Shown here: positions 18,360-27,187 of the stretch, in pieces | How positions within the stretch are numbered: the stretch's first letter is position 1 | How the letters are laid out: every line of letters begins with the position of its first letter | NCBI GenBank assembly: GCA_039679385.1 | Contig: JBDKVB010000048.1 | Location: 1 to 64,000 of the forward strand | Direction: 5' to 3' | DNA: 64,000 bases | Source of the DNA: Armatimonadia bacterium | Lineage (GTDB): Bacteria > Armatimonadota > Zipacnadia > Zipacnadales > JABUFB01 | The notes under the pieces: generated by a model | Told to the model about the DNA's origin: nothing | The model's database searches: none | The model's input: the letters and a program-made list of their open reading frames with translations, nothing else | Made by a program: the position numbers and the translations under genes

Positions 18360-19217
18360 ATGAAGGACACCGGCTGCATCTCGTCTACCGATACCTGGCG
18401 CCTGATCTGGAGCGACCCTCTCCCGGCCGCCGACAACATGGCAGTCGACCAGGCCATCTTCGAGCAGGTTGCTGCGGGGCTTCAGCCGCCGACTCTGCGC
18501 ATCTACGCCTGGGTTCCTCCCGGCGTCTCGGTCGGCTTCTTCCAGTCGCTGGACCGTGGGATCAACCTCGAGGCCGTGGCACGATACGGGTACGGACTCG
18601 TGCGGCGCCCAACCGGCGGTCGCGCCATCATCCACCATTACGAGGTCACTTACAGCTTCTGCCTTCCCATCGCGCAGGTGGGGGCAGGCAGCTCCGTCAT
18701 CGCGTCCTATCGGACGATCTCTCGCGGCGTCGAGGCCGGGCTGACGCTGCTCGGCGTGCCGGCCTCCATTCCGGGTGAGCGCCATGCCACCGCCAAAGGC
18801 CGGGATCTGCCGACGGTGTGCTTCGCCAAGGCCGCCGGAGGAGACATGCTGGTGGAGGGGCGCAAGATCGTGGGCAGTGCTCAGATGCGCCGCGACGGCT
18901 GCATCCTGCAGCATGGCTCGATTCCGATTCGCATTGATCTGGCCGAGCACCTCGACCTTCTTGGCGCGGCCGGAGCGGACAGCGAACGAGAGCAGGCTGC
19001 GCTGCGACAGGCCGCCGTCGGAGTAGCCGAGGTTCTTGGACGTGACGTCTCCTTCGAGGAACTGGGAGAGGCCGTAGTGCGCGGGTTCTCGGAGGCCTTC
19101 GGCAAGTCACTGCCCTCCTGCGAGCTGACGCAGGAGGAGCAAGCTCGGGCAGCGCAACTCGTCGAGACCGTCTATGGCACGGAGGAGTGGAACCGAACCC
19201 CGGGCAAGCGTCGTTGA
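18360..19217 (+). CDS. Octanoyl/lipoyl transferase of the LipM/LplA family
   Basis: The 285-residue protein has the biotin/lipoate ligase fold: RRPTGGRAIIHH (82-93), KIVGSAQMRRDG with Lys169, and LQHGSI. A cysteine (Cys154, in PTVCFAKA) sits at the position of the acyl-accepting Cys of Bacillus LipM, so I favour an octanoyl-ACP:GcvH octanoyltransferase over an ATP-dependent ligase. Its place just after gcvH fits modification of that carrier. The C-terminal extension is shorter than in full LplA. The ATG at 18360 has only a weak AGGA upstream. Confidence 0.85.
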   Translation: MKDTGCISSTDTWRLIWSDPLPAADNMAVDQAIFEQVAAGLQPPTLRIYAWVPPGVSVGFFQSLDRGINLEAVARYGYGLVRRPTGGRAIIHHYEVTYSFCLPIAQVGAGSSVIASYRTISRGVEAGLTLLGVPASIPGERHATAKGRDLPTVCFAKAAGGDMLVEGRKIVGSAQMRRDGCILQHGSIPIRIDLAEHLDLLGAAGADSEREQAALRQAAVGVAEVLGRDVSFEELGEAVVRGFSEAFGKSLPSCELTQEEQARAAQLVETVYGTEEWNRTPGKRR

Positions 19218-19253
19218 GATGAGTGAAGGCGCACAAGGAGAGGATCCACCCAT

Positions 19254-19841
19254 ATGCGAGTGACCTGTCCAAGATGCTACGTCGTCGCCGCCCTTGCCCT
19301 TGTTGCTCTGGCTACCCTTCCTCTGGTGGGCTGTCCGCCGCAGCCCCCACAAGGCGCATCTCCCACTGAGCCGTCCCTTCCGTCACCGCCGACAACCATC
19401 AGCAACGAGACGGTCGCCGAAGCGGGACAGCCCGCACCGGTCAGCGAGGCCGCTCCGACCGCGAACCGGGAAGAGACCGCACCAAGCCCCGGAAGCAAGG
19501 CAGACAAGATCGTGTGGGTGGAATCCTACGCGAAGGGGATGGAGCAGGCGAAGAAAGCCGGCAAGCCCATGATGATCGACCTCTACGCCGACTGGTGTGG
19601 GCCCTGCCGGATGCTGGACGAGCAGGTCTGGACAGACGCGAGGGTCATCGAGGCAGCCACAAAGTACGTGTGCGTCAAGGTCAATGTCGACAAGGATGCC
19701 GCCACTGCAGACAAGTACAAGGCGACCGCCATTCCCCTGGTCGTCTTCGCCCACAGCGACGGCACCGTGATGAACCGCAGCGTCGGACTGGTTCCGGCCG
19801 ACAAGATGCTGGCCTTGATGAAGAACACGTCCGGCAAGTAG
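19254..19841 (+). CDS. Thioredoxin-fold lipoprotein
   Basis: The 195-residue protein has a lipoprotein signal ending LPLVGC (Cys27), then a Pro/Ser/Ala-rich linker (28-80) and a thioredoxin domain with WCGPC (114-118) and the cis-Pro segment AIPLVVF. It resembles the C-terminal domain of DsbD and thioredoxin_7 proteins and would act as a thiol-disulfide reductant or DsbD-fed reductase outside the inner membrane. AAGGAGAGG precedes ATG 19254. It ends only three bases from the stop of the convergent gene, with no terminator between them. Confidence 0.87.
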   Translation: MRVTCPRCYVVAALALVALATLPLVGCPPQPPQGASPTEPSLPSPPTTISNETVAEAGQPAPVSEAAPTANREETAPSPGSKADKIVWVESYAKGMEQAKKAGKPMMIDLYADWCGPCRMLDEQVWTDARVIEAATKYVCVKVNVDKDAATADKYKATAIPLVVFAHSDGTVMNRSVGLVPADKMLALMKNTSGK

Positions 19842-19844
19842 CGT

Positions 19845-21203
19845 CTAGACCGGGCAGAGGAGGTCGGCGGCTTCCTCCAGGAGTCCCAACTCCGAGGCCA
19901 GGTCCAGGATCGTGTAGCGGTTGCGGATGTGCCGCCCGTACAGGAAGGCCCCGCGGGCGTGCTCCGGGCTGAGGCCGAGGTCGGCCGGTTTCGTCGGCAC
20001 CCCGGCCAGCAGATAGGCGTGCTCGGTGCTTTCGGTGGGGCGCATCAGTCGCCCGACCTCCTGCCAGAACCCCTGCGGGTCGGCGGCAAGGCGCTCGACG
20101 ACCGACGGGCCGTCATCTTGCGGCTTGGCCTTCGTCAGCATGATCTGCGCGACTTCCTCGGCCACCTTCGCCCCGAGAAGGGGCTCGAAGTGGGCGAGAC
20201 TGCCCTGCCGGGCCTGCTCCGGATCGATGGCCCTGGCACGGGCCGCCTCGACATCGACGCCTCCCAGGGTCCGCTCACGTACGAACTCATATAGTCTCCC
20301 CGTCATGAGCGTCGCCACCGCGACCTGGCGCCCGTGCAGGTCACTTTCCCATCCCCAGCCCTCGTGCGTCATGTCCAGGTAGTGCGAGATGAGATGCTCG
20401 CCGCCAGAGGCAGGCGAGGACGCGCCCGCCATGGCCATCGAGATTCCCGACTGGATCAGACCGATCATCAGCGTCTCGACTGCCTGCGGCTCCGAGCGGC
20501 CCAGCGCTGCAGCCTGCTCACGGCAGAGGCGCTCCGCTTCCTCCACGACGGCCACCGGTTTCTCGCAGTAGTACTCGTCACGCAGCAGGTGTCCCATGAG
20601 CCAGTCGGTCGAACTGGTGGCCTTCGAGAGCAGGTCGCCCAGCCCGGCCTGAGCCATCTCCGCCGGAGCCTTCGCGAGGATCTCCGTGTCACACACGATG
20701 GCGACGGGAGGGATGCACGGCTCGGTGCACTTGATGCCGGCGCGGGACATTGCGGAGATCGCAGAGGGATACCCATTCATGGAGGCCGCCGTCCCCACGC
20801 AGATCTCGGGGATCTTGCGTGCGGTCGAGGCCATCTTCGCAAGGTCATTCAGCGTCCCGCTACCGACGCAGACCAGGAAGTCGCAGTCGCCGGGGAGTTG
20901 CTCGGCCAGTTCGCGCTCCGACCAGTCGTCGGCTTTGAGGCTGTGTCCCGGCTTCTCCGGCTTGAGGATCGTCGGCTTCAGCGAGAAGCCCGTGAGGCTG
21001 TCGGCGACGGTTCTCCCAGCGACCTCCCACGTCGTCTCATCGGCGATCAGCGCGCCCTTCCGGCCCGTCACATGCCGGCGCACGACCTCCTCGACACGCC
21101 CCAGCGCGCCGGACTCAGCGATGACCTCGCGCGTCGGTACCGTATGTGTATGCCCGCACTCGCAGGCCTCGTCCATTCCGAGTAGCTCGTGCCAGTCGCT
21201 CAT
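19845..21203 (-). CDS. sn-Glycerol-1-phosphate dehydrogenase-like protein (AraM/EgsA type)
   Basis: The 452-residue protein fits the AraM/EgsA branch of the iron/zinc dehydrogenase family: VCVGSGTLNDLAKM (NAD binding), GTAASMNGYPSA, AKAPAEMAQAGLGDLLSK and the metal-ligand region GGEHLISHYLDM followed by HGRQVAVAT. In Bacillus this enzyme reduces dihydroxyacetone phosphate to glycerol-1-phosphate, a backbone otherwise typical of archaeal lipids. About 50 extra residues at the N-terminus include CECGHTH. Its ATG overlaps the stop of the upstream gene (ATGA at 21203-21200), so the two are translationally coupled. Confidence 0.85.
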   Translation of the reverse strand: MSDWHELLGMDEACECGHTHTVPTREVIAESGALGRVEEVVRRHVTGRKGALIADETTWEVAGRTVADSLTGFSLKPTILKPEKPGHSLKADDWSERELAEQLPGDCDFLVCVGSGTLNDLAKMASTARKIPEICVGTAASMNGYPSAISAMSRAGIKCTEPCIPPVAIVCDTEILAKAPAEMAQAGLGDLLSKATSSTDWLMGHLLRDEYYCEKPVAVVEEAERLCREQAAALGRSEPQAVETLMIGLIQSGISMAMAGASSPASGGEHLISHYLDMTHEGWGWESDLHGRQVAVATLMTGRLYEFVRERTLGGVDVEAARARAIDPEQARQGSLAHFEPLLGAKVAEEVAQIMLTKAKPQDDGPSVVERLAADPQGFWQEVGRLMRPTESTEHAYLLAGVPTKPADLGLSPEHARGAFLYGRHIRNRYTILDLASELGLLEEAADLLCPV

Positions 21204-22318
21204 CGTCGTGCCTCACTAGTCATCTGTTCGAGTCCTGCCAGCAGTTGGGAGTGCAAGTGCCGGAGACGCTCCACCAGCGCGATGTCCTCCCGACGGGCTG
21301 AGCCCTGCGGGTCGCGCAGAGACGCCAAGCGTTCTTTCCATGCGTCGGGTGCCCAGGGCCACCGGCCAGTCTCGATCTCGAGGCGGCTTGTCCGGCTGTA
21401 CAGTCGATCCGGCTCGGTGGCCAGCAGCATTGAGGCAGCTTCACCCGTCGCTGTCAGCGCCTGCCGATAGCCGGTGAGTCGCGACACCGGCACAACCTTG
21501 GCAGCCCGCCGGAAGCACCGGTGCATGGCCTCGAACTGGCAGCGCAGTGCAACCATGAAGGGATAGGGATACACACGGGCCTGCGGCATGTCTGCCGTCA
21601 GCTCCGCCGTGTTCAGCCAGTCGAGCAGGCGCTCAAAGCGCTCCCCGGGTACCTCCTCATCTCCCTGCAGCAGGGCTTGTCCACGTGTCAGGGCACGCCG
21701 CATCAGCCTTCCGGGCCGGAAGGGAGGGTCTTCCCGGTGATCCACCAGGTACAGGGCCGTCACGTGCCCCAGGGGATGTGGCCACAGTACACCTCGCGCC
21801 GGGAGCCTGTCCAGAAGCACATCGCGCATCGTGCTGGCCTGGAACATCCCCTTGTGGTCGGCATCGCCATTGATCACGCCCCAGAAACCGTCTCTTTCGC
21901 CTCCTTGCAGAGGCTGCCAGCCGCCGCAGGCGATGCACACCCGTCCTGAGCGCAGGGCAGCATTCAGGACCGCACTCAGCCTCATCATCTGTTCCGGGTT
22001 GCCCGAATCCGTTATGTAGCGCACGGCTACCCCCAGGTCCGCAAAGGCCTCGGGCACAAGAGCATGCGCACCTGCCAGGCCCACCTGCCGCTTCTCAACG
22101 TCCAGGTTGAGGGCGAAGCAGTCACCCATGCGAACCGCGACGTCGTCAGGATGCACCTTCATCCCGTAGATAGAGAGCAGCGACATCGCCACGTGTGTCA
22201 GACTGGCGAAGCAGTTCTCGGTCTGCACCATGGGCGTGATGCGCCGTGGGTCGGGCTCAACGATCTTGTGGGAGTCCCCAAACAGGGGCGCCATAGCCAT
22301 AACCTCAGAGATCGACAT
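21200..22318 (-). CDS. Unknown protein coupled to the G1P-dehydrogenase-like gene
   Basis: The product, about 372 residues, is not one I recognise. Its N-terminus has TENCFASLTHVAMSLLSIYG, a Cys at the start of a helix. That layout recalls papain-like or BtrH-N-type domains, later followed by GHVTALYLVDH, which could give a His. This is only a resemblance. The C-terminal 150 residues are helical and Arg-rich (Arg/Leu repeats to the end). The start is uncertain: ATG 22318 or ATG 22300, neither with a good ribosome site. The 4-base overlap with the next gene implies a joint task. Confidence 0.6.
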   Translation of the reverse strand: MSISEVMAMAPLFGDSHKIVEPDPRRITPMVQTENCFASLTHVAMSLLSIYGMKVHPDDVAVRMGDCFALNLDVEKRQVGLAGAHALVPEAFADLGVAVRYITDSGNPEQMMRLSAVLNAALRSGRVCIACGGWQPLQGGERDGFWGVINGDADHKGMFQASTMRDVLLDRLPARGVLWPHPLGHVTALYLVDHREDPPFRPGRLMRRALTRGQALLQGDEEVPGERFERLLDWLNTAELTADMPQARVYPYPFMVALRCQFEAMHRCFRRAAKVVPVSRLTGYRQALTATGEAASMLLATEPDRLYSRTSRLEIETGRWPWAPDAWKERLASLRDPQGSARREDIALVERLRHLHSQLLAGLEQMTSEARR

Positions 22319-22402
22319 ACTTCCGGCTACCCGGCAACAACTCAAACACAAGGATTCCCGCACCGGCCCCCGAAGTAAACACCGACTACAACGGGGAGCG
22401 TG

Positions 22403-22930
22403 ATGACCGTGACGGTATTTGAGGCGATCTCGGCACGCTACAGCGTACGGCGTTACCTCGTGCAGGCGCCGGAACGCGAAAATCTCGACCGCATTCTGGA
22501 GGCTGCGAGGCTTGCGCCCTCCGCCGGTAATCGTCAAGAGTGGCGCTTCGTCGTCGTGTCTGACCACGGCAAACGCCAGAAGCTGATGGACGCCGCCGGT
22601 GGTCAGGCCTTCGTCGGGCAGGCTCCGGTAGTGATTGCTGCCTGTGCGGTGACCGACGGTTCAGTGATGCGCTGCGGCCAGCTTCGCTATCCCATCGATG
22701 TTGCCATCGCGCTCGAGCACATCGCGCTGCAAGCCGTTGAAGAGGGACTGGGGACCTGCTGGGTTGGCGCCTTCGATGAAGCGGCAGTGAAGCAGGTGCT
22801 GGGCATCCCCGCGGACGAGGAGATCAGAGTCGTCCAGCTCATGGCGCTGGGCTACCCGGCCGACGAGCCGAAGCCCAAGAGCCGCTTGCCCCTCAACGCC
22901 ATCATCATGCATGACTCCTGGCGCAGCTAG
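22403..22930 (+). CDS. Nitroreductase-family flavoprotein
   Basis: The 175-residue protein has the FMN-binding nitroreductase signature SARYSVRRYL near the start, LAPSAGNRQEWRFVVV, and LGTCWVGAFDEAAV near the C-terminus. Such dimeric enzymes reduce quinones, nitro-compounds or enoates with NAD(P)H; small members like this can also act in cofactor or corrinoid metabolism. GGGGAG at 22393-22398 precedes ATG 22403 (GTG at 22400 would be too close). It diverges from the unknown gene to its left and converges with the sugar-binding protein gene 34 bases on. Confidence 0.88.
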   Translation: MTVTVFEAISARYSVRRYLVQAPERENLDRILEAARLAPSAGNRQEWRFVVVSDHGKRQKLMDAAGGQAFVGQAPVVIAACAVTDGSVMRCGQLRYPIDVAIALEHIALQAVEEGLGTCWVGAFDEAAVKQVLGIPADEEIRVVQLMALGYPADEPKPKSRLPLNAIIMHDSWRS

Positions 22931-22964
22931 CCCGGACCGTTTGCCCCCGGTCGGCCGTGGCGGG

Positions 22965-24284
22965 TTACCCCTCGTCACGGCTCTCCGCCTTGACGACCCA
23001 GTCGACGCGCTTCTGCACCCGCTCGCGAGTGTGGGAGAGTGCCTTCTCGGGCGTCTCTCGGCAGAGCCAGATTTCGTCGAAGGCCTCGTTAAGCTCGTCC
23101 TGGTACTCGTTCCAGATGCTAAGGTGCGGAACTGAGACGGCGTTCTTGCCGTGGGCAAGGTTGATGAAGACCTCGATAGCCGGGTTCGGGTGCTTGCGCA
23201 GGAACTCGGGCGTGACGTCGATCAGGGGCGTGAACTTGCGCTGGCCCATGTTGAGTATCTCGGAGCCCCTGGTCGTTGCGAGGAAGGCCAGGAACTCGAA
23301 AGCCTCGCGCGGATGCCTGGCTCCCCGCGGAAGGATGACCACGTCCTCCTCCACCACAGTAGTGTTCGCGAGGTCGGGCCGGTCGGCGGGGTAGGGGAAG
23401 GGCGCTGCGCCCCACTGAAGGCTGGGCATGTACTTGTCGATGAAGTTGTACAGCCATACACCCTGGAGTTCCATGGCGACCTTCTCCGCCATGAAGGCGT
23501 TCTGCGGTGAGGAGAAGTTGCCGAAGCCGCTGCGGAAGGTCTGGAGCGCCTCCACGCCATACTTCCTCGCGTACTTCTGCACCCACTCGTAAGCTCTCAC
23601 GTTCTCCGGTGAGTCGCAGGTCAGGCGAGACTTACCGTCCCAGAGCCGGCCGCCGAAGAAGCATCCCCAGGACCAGTTCCACCAGCCCGGCTCGGGGGGC
23701 AGGAACCCCATCTGCACGATCTTGCCGTTCTCGACCCGAGTGAGCTTGTCCGCCATGGCGTCCAGCTCTTCGATCGTCCGTGGCGGCTTGTTCGGGTCAA
23801 GGCCTGCCTCGCGGAACAGCCGCTTGTTCCAGTGGAGCGCGACTGAGGCCGGGGTGGTGGGGATTGCGTAGGTATGCCCGCGGTACTGGCACATGTCCCA
23901 GAAGACCGGCACGAAGCGGTCTTTGGTGATGCCCTTGTCGCGGAAGAAGTCATCCAGGGGGAGCGCAGCGCGCTTCTGCGCATAGGGGATGACGGTCGGG
24001 GACCACACCCCGGCGATGTCCGGCGGAATTCCGCCCGCAGTCGCCATGAGAGTCTTCTGGTCGATCTGGCTCACGGTCAGGAGGTCCACGCAGATACGGC
24101 TCTGCGAGCGGTTGAAGGCCTCGACGGTGTCACGCATCGCGTCGCCCTCGAAGCCGGTCCACTTCTCCCAGTAGGTCACGTGCACACGACCGTCCGCCGA
24201 TGGTGGCTCGGACGGCTGGGGACACCCGCTGCAGAAAAGGCTCAGGACCGCGAGGAGAAGGACGGCGATCACTCGACGCTTCAT
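22965..24284 (-). CDS. ABC transporter sugar-binding lipoprotein (family 1)
   Basis: The 439-residue protein has a lipoprotein signal (LLAVLSLFCSGC, Cys21) and the bilobed family 1 solute-binding fold (VHVTYWEKWTG..., AMRDTVEAFNRSQ, GIPPDIAGVWSPTVIPYA, FMAEKVAMELQGVW). It should capture an oligosaccharide or sugar outside the membrane. No permease or ATPase gene adjoins it; two sugar permeases of matching type lie 13 kb away at 37.4-39.3 kb. AGGTGG precedes ATG 24284; the longer frame to 24422 has no ribosome site. Confidence 0.9.
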   Translation of the reverse strand: MKRRVIAVLLLAVLSLFCSGCPQPSEPPSADGRVHVTYWEKWTGFEGDAMRDTVEAFNRSQSRICVDLLTVSQIDQKTLMATAGGIPPDIAGVWSPTVIPYAQKRAALPLDDFFRDKGITKDRFVPVFWDMCQYRGHTYAIPTTPASVALHWNKRLFREAGLDPNKPPRTIEELDAMADKLTRVENGKIVQMGFLPPEPGWWNWSWGCFFGGRLWDGKSRLTCDSPENVRAYEWVQKYARKYGVEALQTFRSGFGNFSSPQNAFMAEKVAMELQGVWLYNFIDKYMPSLQWGAAPFPYPADRPDLANTTVVEEDVVILPRGARHPREAFEFLAFLATTRGSEILNMGQRKFTPLIDVTPEFLRKHPNPAIEVFINLAHGKNAVSVPHLSIWNEYQDELNEAFDEIWLCRETPEKALSHTRERVQKRVDWVVKAESRDEG

Positions 24285-24518
24285 GGTGGGGCCACCTCGT
24301 GCTATAATTCGGCGGCGGGCCTTGGCTGCCCTTCCAAAGCCCCGACGAAAGGTGTACCCCGGTTTGCCCCACGTTGACGACCATCCTGCGCTCGGGCCCG
24401 GGAAGCCTGGGCACGCAGTCACGATTCACCTCGCAGGGATCGAGGAAGCCTCCACGACCACGGAGGATCCCCACCGCTTAGGAACTAGCCGAGACTCGCG
24501 CCTTCAGGAGGGTCTGAC

Positions 24519-25166
24519 GTGAAGATCACCGACATCAGCGGCCCGGTATTCAGCGGAATGTGGACCTACGGAGGCCCCTACGGCGAGGTCGAGGTGGCCC
24601 CGATTCCACCGCCGGACTTCGTGGAGCACACCACCTACTCGTGGCACATGAACATGAGCGTGCAGTCCGGAACGTACCTGGAGACCTCGCGTCACTTGCG
24701 TCTGGATGGCCCGGCTCTGATCGAGGTGCCCCTGGAGGAGGTGTGGATGCGCGAGTGTGCGATCCTGCGCGTGCCCAAGGAGCCCAACGAGGCGGTCACA
24801 CGGAAGGAACTGGAGGATTGCGGCGTCGAGGTGCGTCCGGGGGATGCCGTCATCGTCGCCACCGGCTGGGATGCGCACTGGCGGGAGTCTGACTTCGTCT
24901 CTGATTGCCCGTGGTTCCTGCGCGAGGCCATGGACTGGATTCTCGACCGCGAACCCTCCATCGTCTGCGGCGACACCCCGCGCTTCGACAGTTGGGAGCA
25001 GCCTCAGGGATTCTGGGATCGCTTCTTCTCGGGGGATACGCTACTGCTGGCGCCGGTGGTCAACCTCAGCCAAGTCAAGGCCAACCGAGTGCGCCTGTGT
25101 GCCCTGCCCATGAAGCTCGAAGACAGTTGCGCGGCTCCCTGCCGCGCCATCGTGATCGAGGACTGA
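24519..25166 (+). CDS. Cyclase-family (kynurenine-formamidase-like) protein with altered metal motif
   Basis: The 215-residue product is a putative cyclase/formamidase-fold protein: VRPGDAVIVATGWDAHW, CPWFLREAMDWIL and SIVCGDTPRFD are family features. The hallmark HxGTHxDxPxH metal motif reads VQSGTYLETSRH here (49-60). Two histidines have become Gln and Tyr, and the Asp has become Glu. It may use a different metal set or have lost hydrolase activity. It starts with GTG 24519 after AGGAGGG (24507-24513) and ends six bases before the next gene, suggesting an operon. Confidence 0.8.
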   Translation: MKITDISGPVFSGMWTYGGPYGEVEVAPIPPPDFVEHTTYSWHMNMSVQSGTYLETSRHLRLDGPALIEVPLEEVWMRECAILRVPKEPNEAVTRKELEDCGVEVRPGDAVIVATGWDAHWRESDFVSDCPWFLREAMDWILDREPSIVCGDTPRFDSWEQPQGFWDRFFSGDTLLLAPVVNLSQVKANRVRLCALPMKLEDSCAAPCRAIVIED

Positions 25167-25172
25167 ACCCAC

Positions 25173-25904
25173 ATGGCTTGCAGGACCGCGCTGCGTGCCT
25201 CGGTGTTGGTCGCGCTATTGTGCACGACTGCCACCTGGGCTGATCCGGTAGAGTGGCTGGCCCTCTCGCAACCTGCGACGCCAGCTGCGCAGGCTGATGC
25301 ACTATCGCAAGAGTCCAAGCCGAAGCCAACCGCTGCGCCGACACCGAAGCCTGAAGGACCGTGGGCCGGCGACCCGTCGCGGTTCTTCCAGGGCGCCCTC
25401 CTTGGCTTCCTGGGGCACGAGATGGGGCATGTGGTCGCGAACTACGCCGTGGGGTCGGATCCCTACCTCATGCGTGTCGACTTCGGCTTCATCCCCTTCT
25501 TCACCATCCAGCCCGACAGGCTCCTGACCCACCGTGAGCACTACCTCACGGCCTCGGCCGGGTTCAATGCCGAGAACCTGATCAACGAGTGGTTGTTGGT
25601 GAAGCACCCGAACCTCGCCGACGAGGACGAACCTCTCCTGAAGGGCATGGCGACCTTCAACTTCTGTCTGACCGTCGGCTATGCACTGGACGCCTTCACG
25701 GGGTTTGGGCCTGACGAGCGCGACACCAAGGGGATGGCGGACTCTCTGGGGTGGAGCGAGGAGGCAGTTGGGGTCCTCATCCTGGGCCCGGCTCTTCTCG
25801 ACGGCTACCGGTTCCGTCACCCGGACTGCAAATGGGCCAGGGACACCAGCCGCGTGCTGAAGCTCCTGATGCTCGGGCTCGCGCTCAGCGCCGACTCTGA
25901 TTGA
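25173..25904 (+). CDS. Exported protein with an HEMGH metalloprotease-like motif
   Basis: The 243-residue protein has a signal peptide (cut near TWA/DP) and a Pro/Lys-rich linker (50-65). A hydrophobic stretch FQGALLGFLGHEMGHVVANYAVG follows, whose His82-Glu-Met-Gly-His86 fits HExxH. A Glu/Asp-rich segment and a short C-terminal hydrophobic helix (LKLLMLGLALSA) follow. HExxH can bind zinc in proteases, but no third ligand is obvious and I know no named family for it. It follows the cyclase-like gene by six bases and ends 19 bases from a convergent gene. Confidence 0.7.
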   Translation: MACRTALRASVLVALLCTTATWADPVEWLALSQPATPAAQADALSQESKPKPTAAPTPKPEGPWAGDPSRFFQGALLGFLGHEMGHVVANYAVGSDPYLMRVDFGFIPFFTIQPDRLLTHREHYLTASAGFNAENLINEWLLVKHPNLADEDEPLLKGMATFNFCLTVGYALDAFTGFGPDERDTKGMADSLGWSEEAVGVLILGPALLDGYRFRHPDCKWARDTSRVLKLLMLGLALSADSD

Positions 25905-25923
25905 TCGACGCGGAGGAGCCACT

Positions 25924-27147
25924 TCAGGCCCAGCGTGCGGCCAACTCCTTTGCGAGATTCGCCCATTCTCTCAGGCGGTTCGGATGGCCCTGAAGGGTCT
26001 CCAGCTCTCGGAGCACGACCTGGTAGGAGTGGCCCTGCAGCTTTCGCAGGCCCTCGTCGAGGTGGCGTCGGATCGGCTCCAGATCGTCGGGGAAGACCAC
26101 AGCCGCAGCCGACTGCCGCCACATGATCGTGTGCCTCCCGTCGCACGCCTCGATCACGCGGTCCAGGTCCGTCCAGGCTGAGCAGACGAACACCCGCAGG
26201 TTCGGGATGCGCAGCACGGCCGCGATCTTGTGGGTGAGGTTCTCGCAGCAGCCGTACCAGACCGCGCCGAACTGCTGGAAAAGCGGCTTCTGGTAGTTGA
26301 GCAGGAACTCCTCGGTCATGGCCGGGGAGACCTGGTCGAACTCCTGGCTGTTGGCGCCCGACCACAGGTTCCGCAGGGCAACCCGCCCGTCGGTCTCGCC
26401 GCCCTCCACCGGGTCACTGCAGATCATCGGCTCGGTGTGGTTGGTGGTGAGCAGGCCACTGTCTTCGGCGACCCGTAGGCCGTCCAGCACACCCTCGGTC
26501 AGCTTCGCCATGAGCCGGTGGATCAGGTGCGGGCGGAAGGCCAAGTCCTCCATCAGCGGCCCCATCCCGCGCAGCTTCTCCAGGTACGTCCCCAGAGTCG
26601 GCGCCAGCGGTGGCGCACAGGTGACTCGCACCGGCATGGCTTCGCCCAGAAGGTCGGCCATCTGCGAGGCCTGGCGCTCCGTGGCCTCCATGTCCGGCCA
26701 GAACTGCGGCACTGTCACCGCCTCGAAGTCCTCGGGCGTCTTCAGGGGAGGGTCGTAGCGGAACCCACCCAGGCTCGTGGAGGCAACCTGCGGACCGAGG
26801 TGCACACCCCAGGGGTCGGGCGGATCCGACCGCCAGCGCACCGGGACCGACCACCAGGGGTCGAAGATGTGGTCGTCGCCGACCCCCTCCTTATATAGGT
26901 GTTGGCGAAGCACCACCTCCACCTGCCGGCAACCCGCGTCTGTGCACGCAAGTGACTCGGGAGGCACAAGCTCGCGCCACACTCCTGCCGGGCGACACCA
27001 GACCGGGGCACGGTCAGGCTTGCGACGCTCGTTGACGTCGCGCCACCGTCGCCGCCGGGCTTCGTACTCCTCGCTGGTAGCCAGCTCAAAGCACCGTGCG
27101 GCAAGGTCCCGCACGACGCCAAGGTCTGAGGTGGGGAAGGGGCTCAT
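25924..27147 (-). CDS. Uroporphyrinogen-decarboxylase-family protein
   Basis: The 407-residue protein belongs to the UroD-like TIM barrels: HLIHRLMAKLTEGVLDGL, LFQQFGAVWYGCCENLTHKI and the C-terminal LDEGLRKLQG layout. Many members outside haem synthesis are methyltransferases acting with corrinoid proteins or decarboxylases in catabolic clusters. The setting beside a dehydratase and a Gfo/Idh gene points that way. It is longer than classic HemE (about 350) because of an N-terminal extension rich in Arg. GGAGG precedes ATG 27147. Confidence 0.8.
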   Translation of the reverse strand: MSPFPTSDLGVVRDLAARCFELATSEEYEARRRRWRDVNERRKPDRAPVWCRPAGVWRELVPPESLACTDAGCRQVEVVLRQHLYKEGVGDDHIFDPWWSVPVRWRSDPPDPWGVHLGPQVASTSLGGFRYDPPLKTPEDFEAVTVPQFWPDMEATERQASQMADLLGEAMPVRVTCAPPLAPTLGTYLEKLRGMGPLMEDLAFRPHLIHRLMAKLTEGVLDGLRVAEDSGLLTTNHTEPMICSDPVEGGETDGRVALRNLWSGANSQEFDQVSPAMTEEFLLNYQKPLFQQFGAVWYGCCENLTHKIAAVLRIPNLRVFVCSAWTDLDRVIEACDGRHTIMWRQSAAAVVFPDDLEPIRRHLDEGLRKLQGHSYQVVLRELETLQGHPNRLREWANLAKELAARWA

Positions 27148-27187
27148 CAACAGCGCCTCCGCGGAAGCGTGCCTGACTCGTCGCCTC

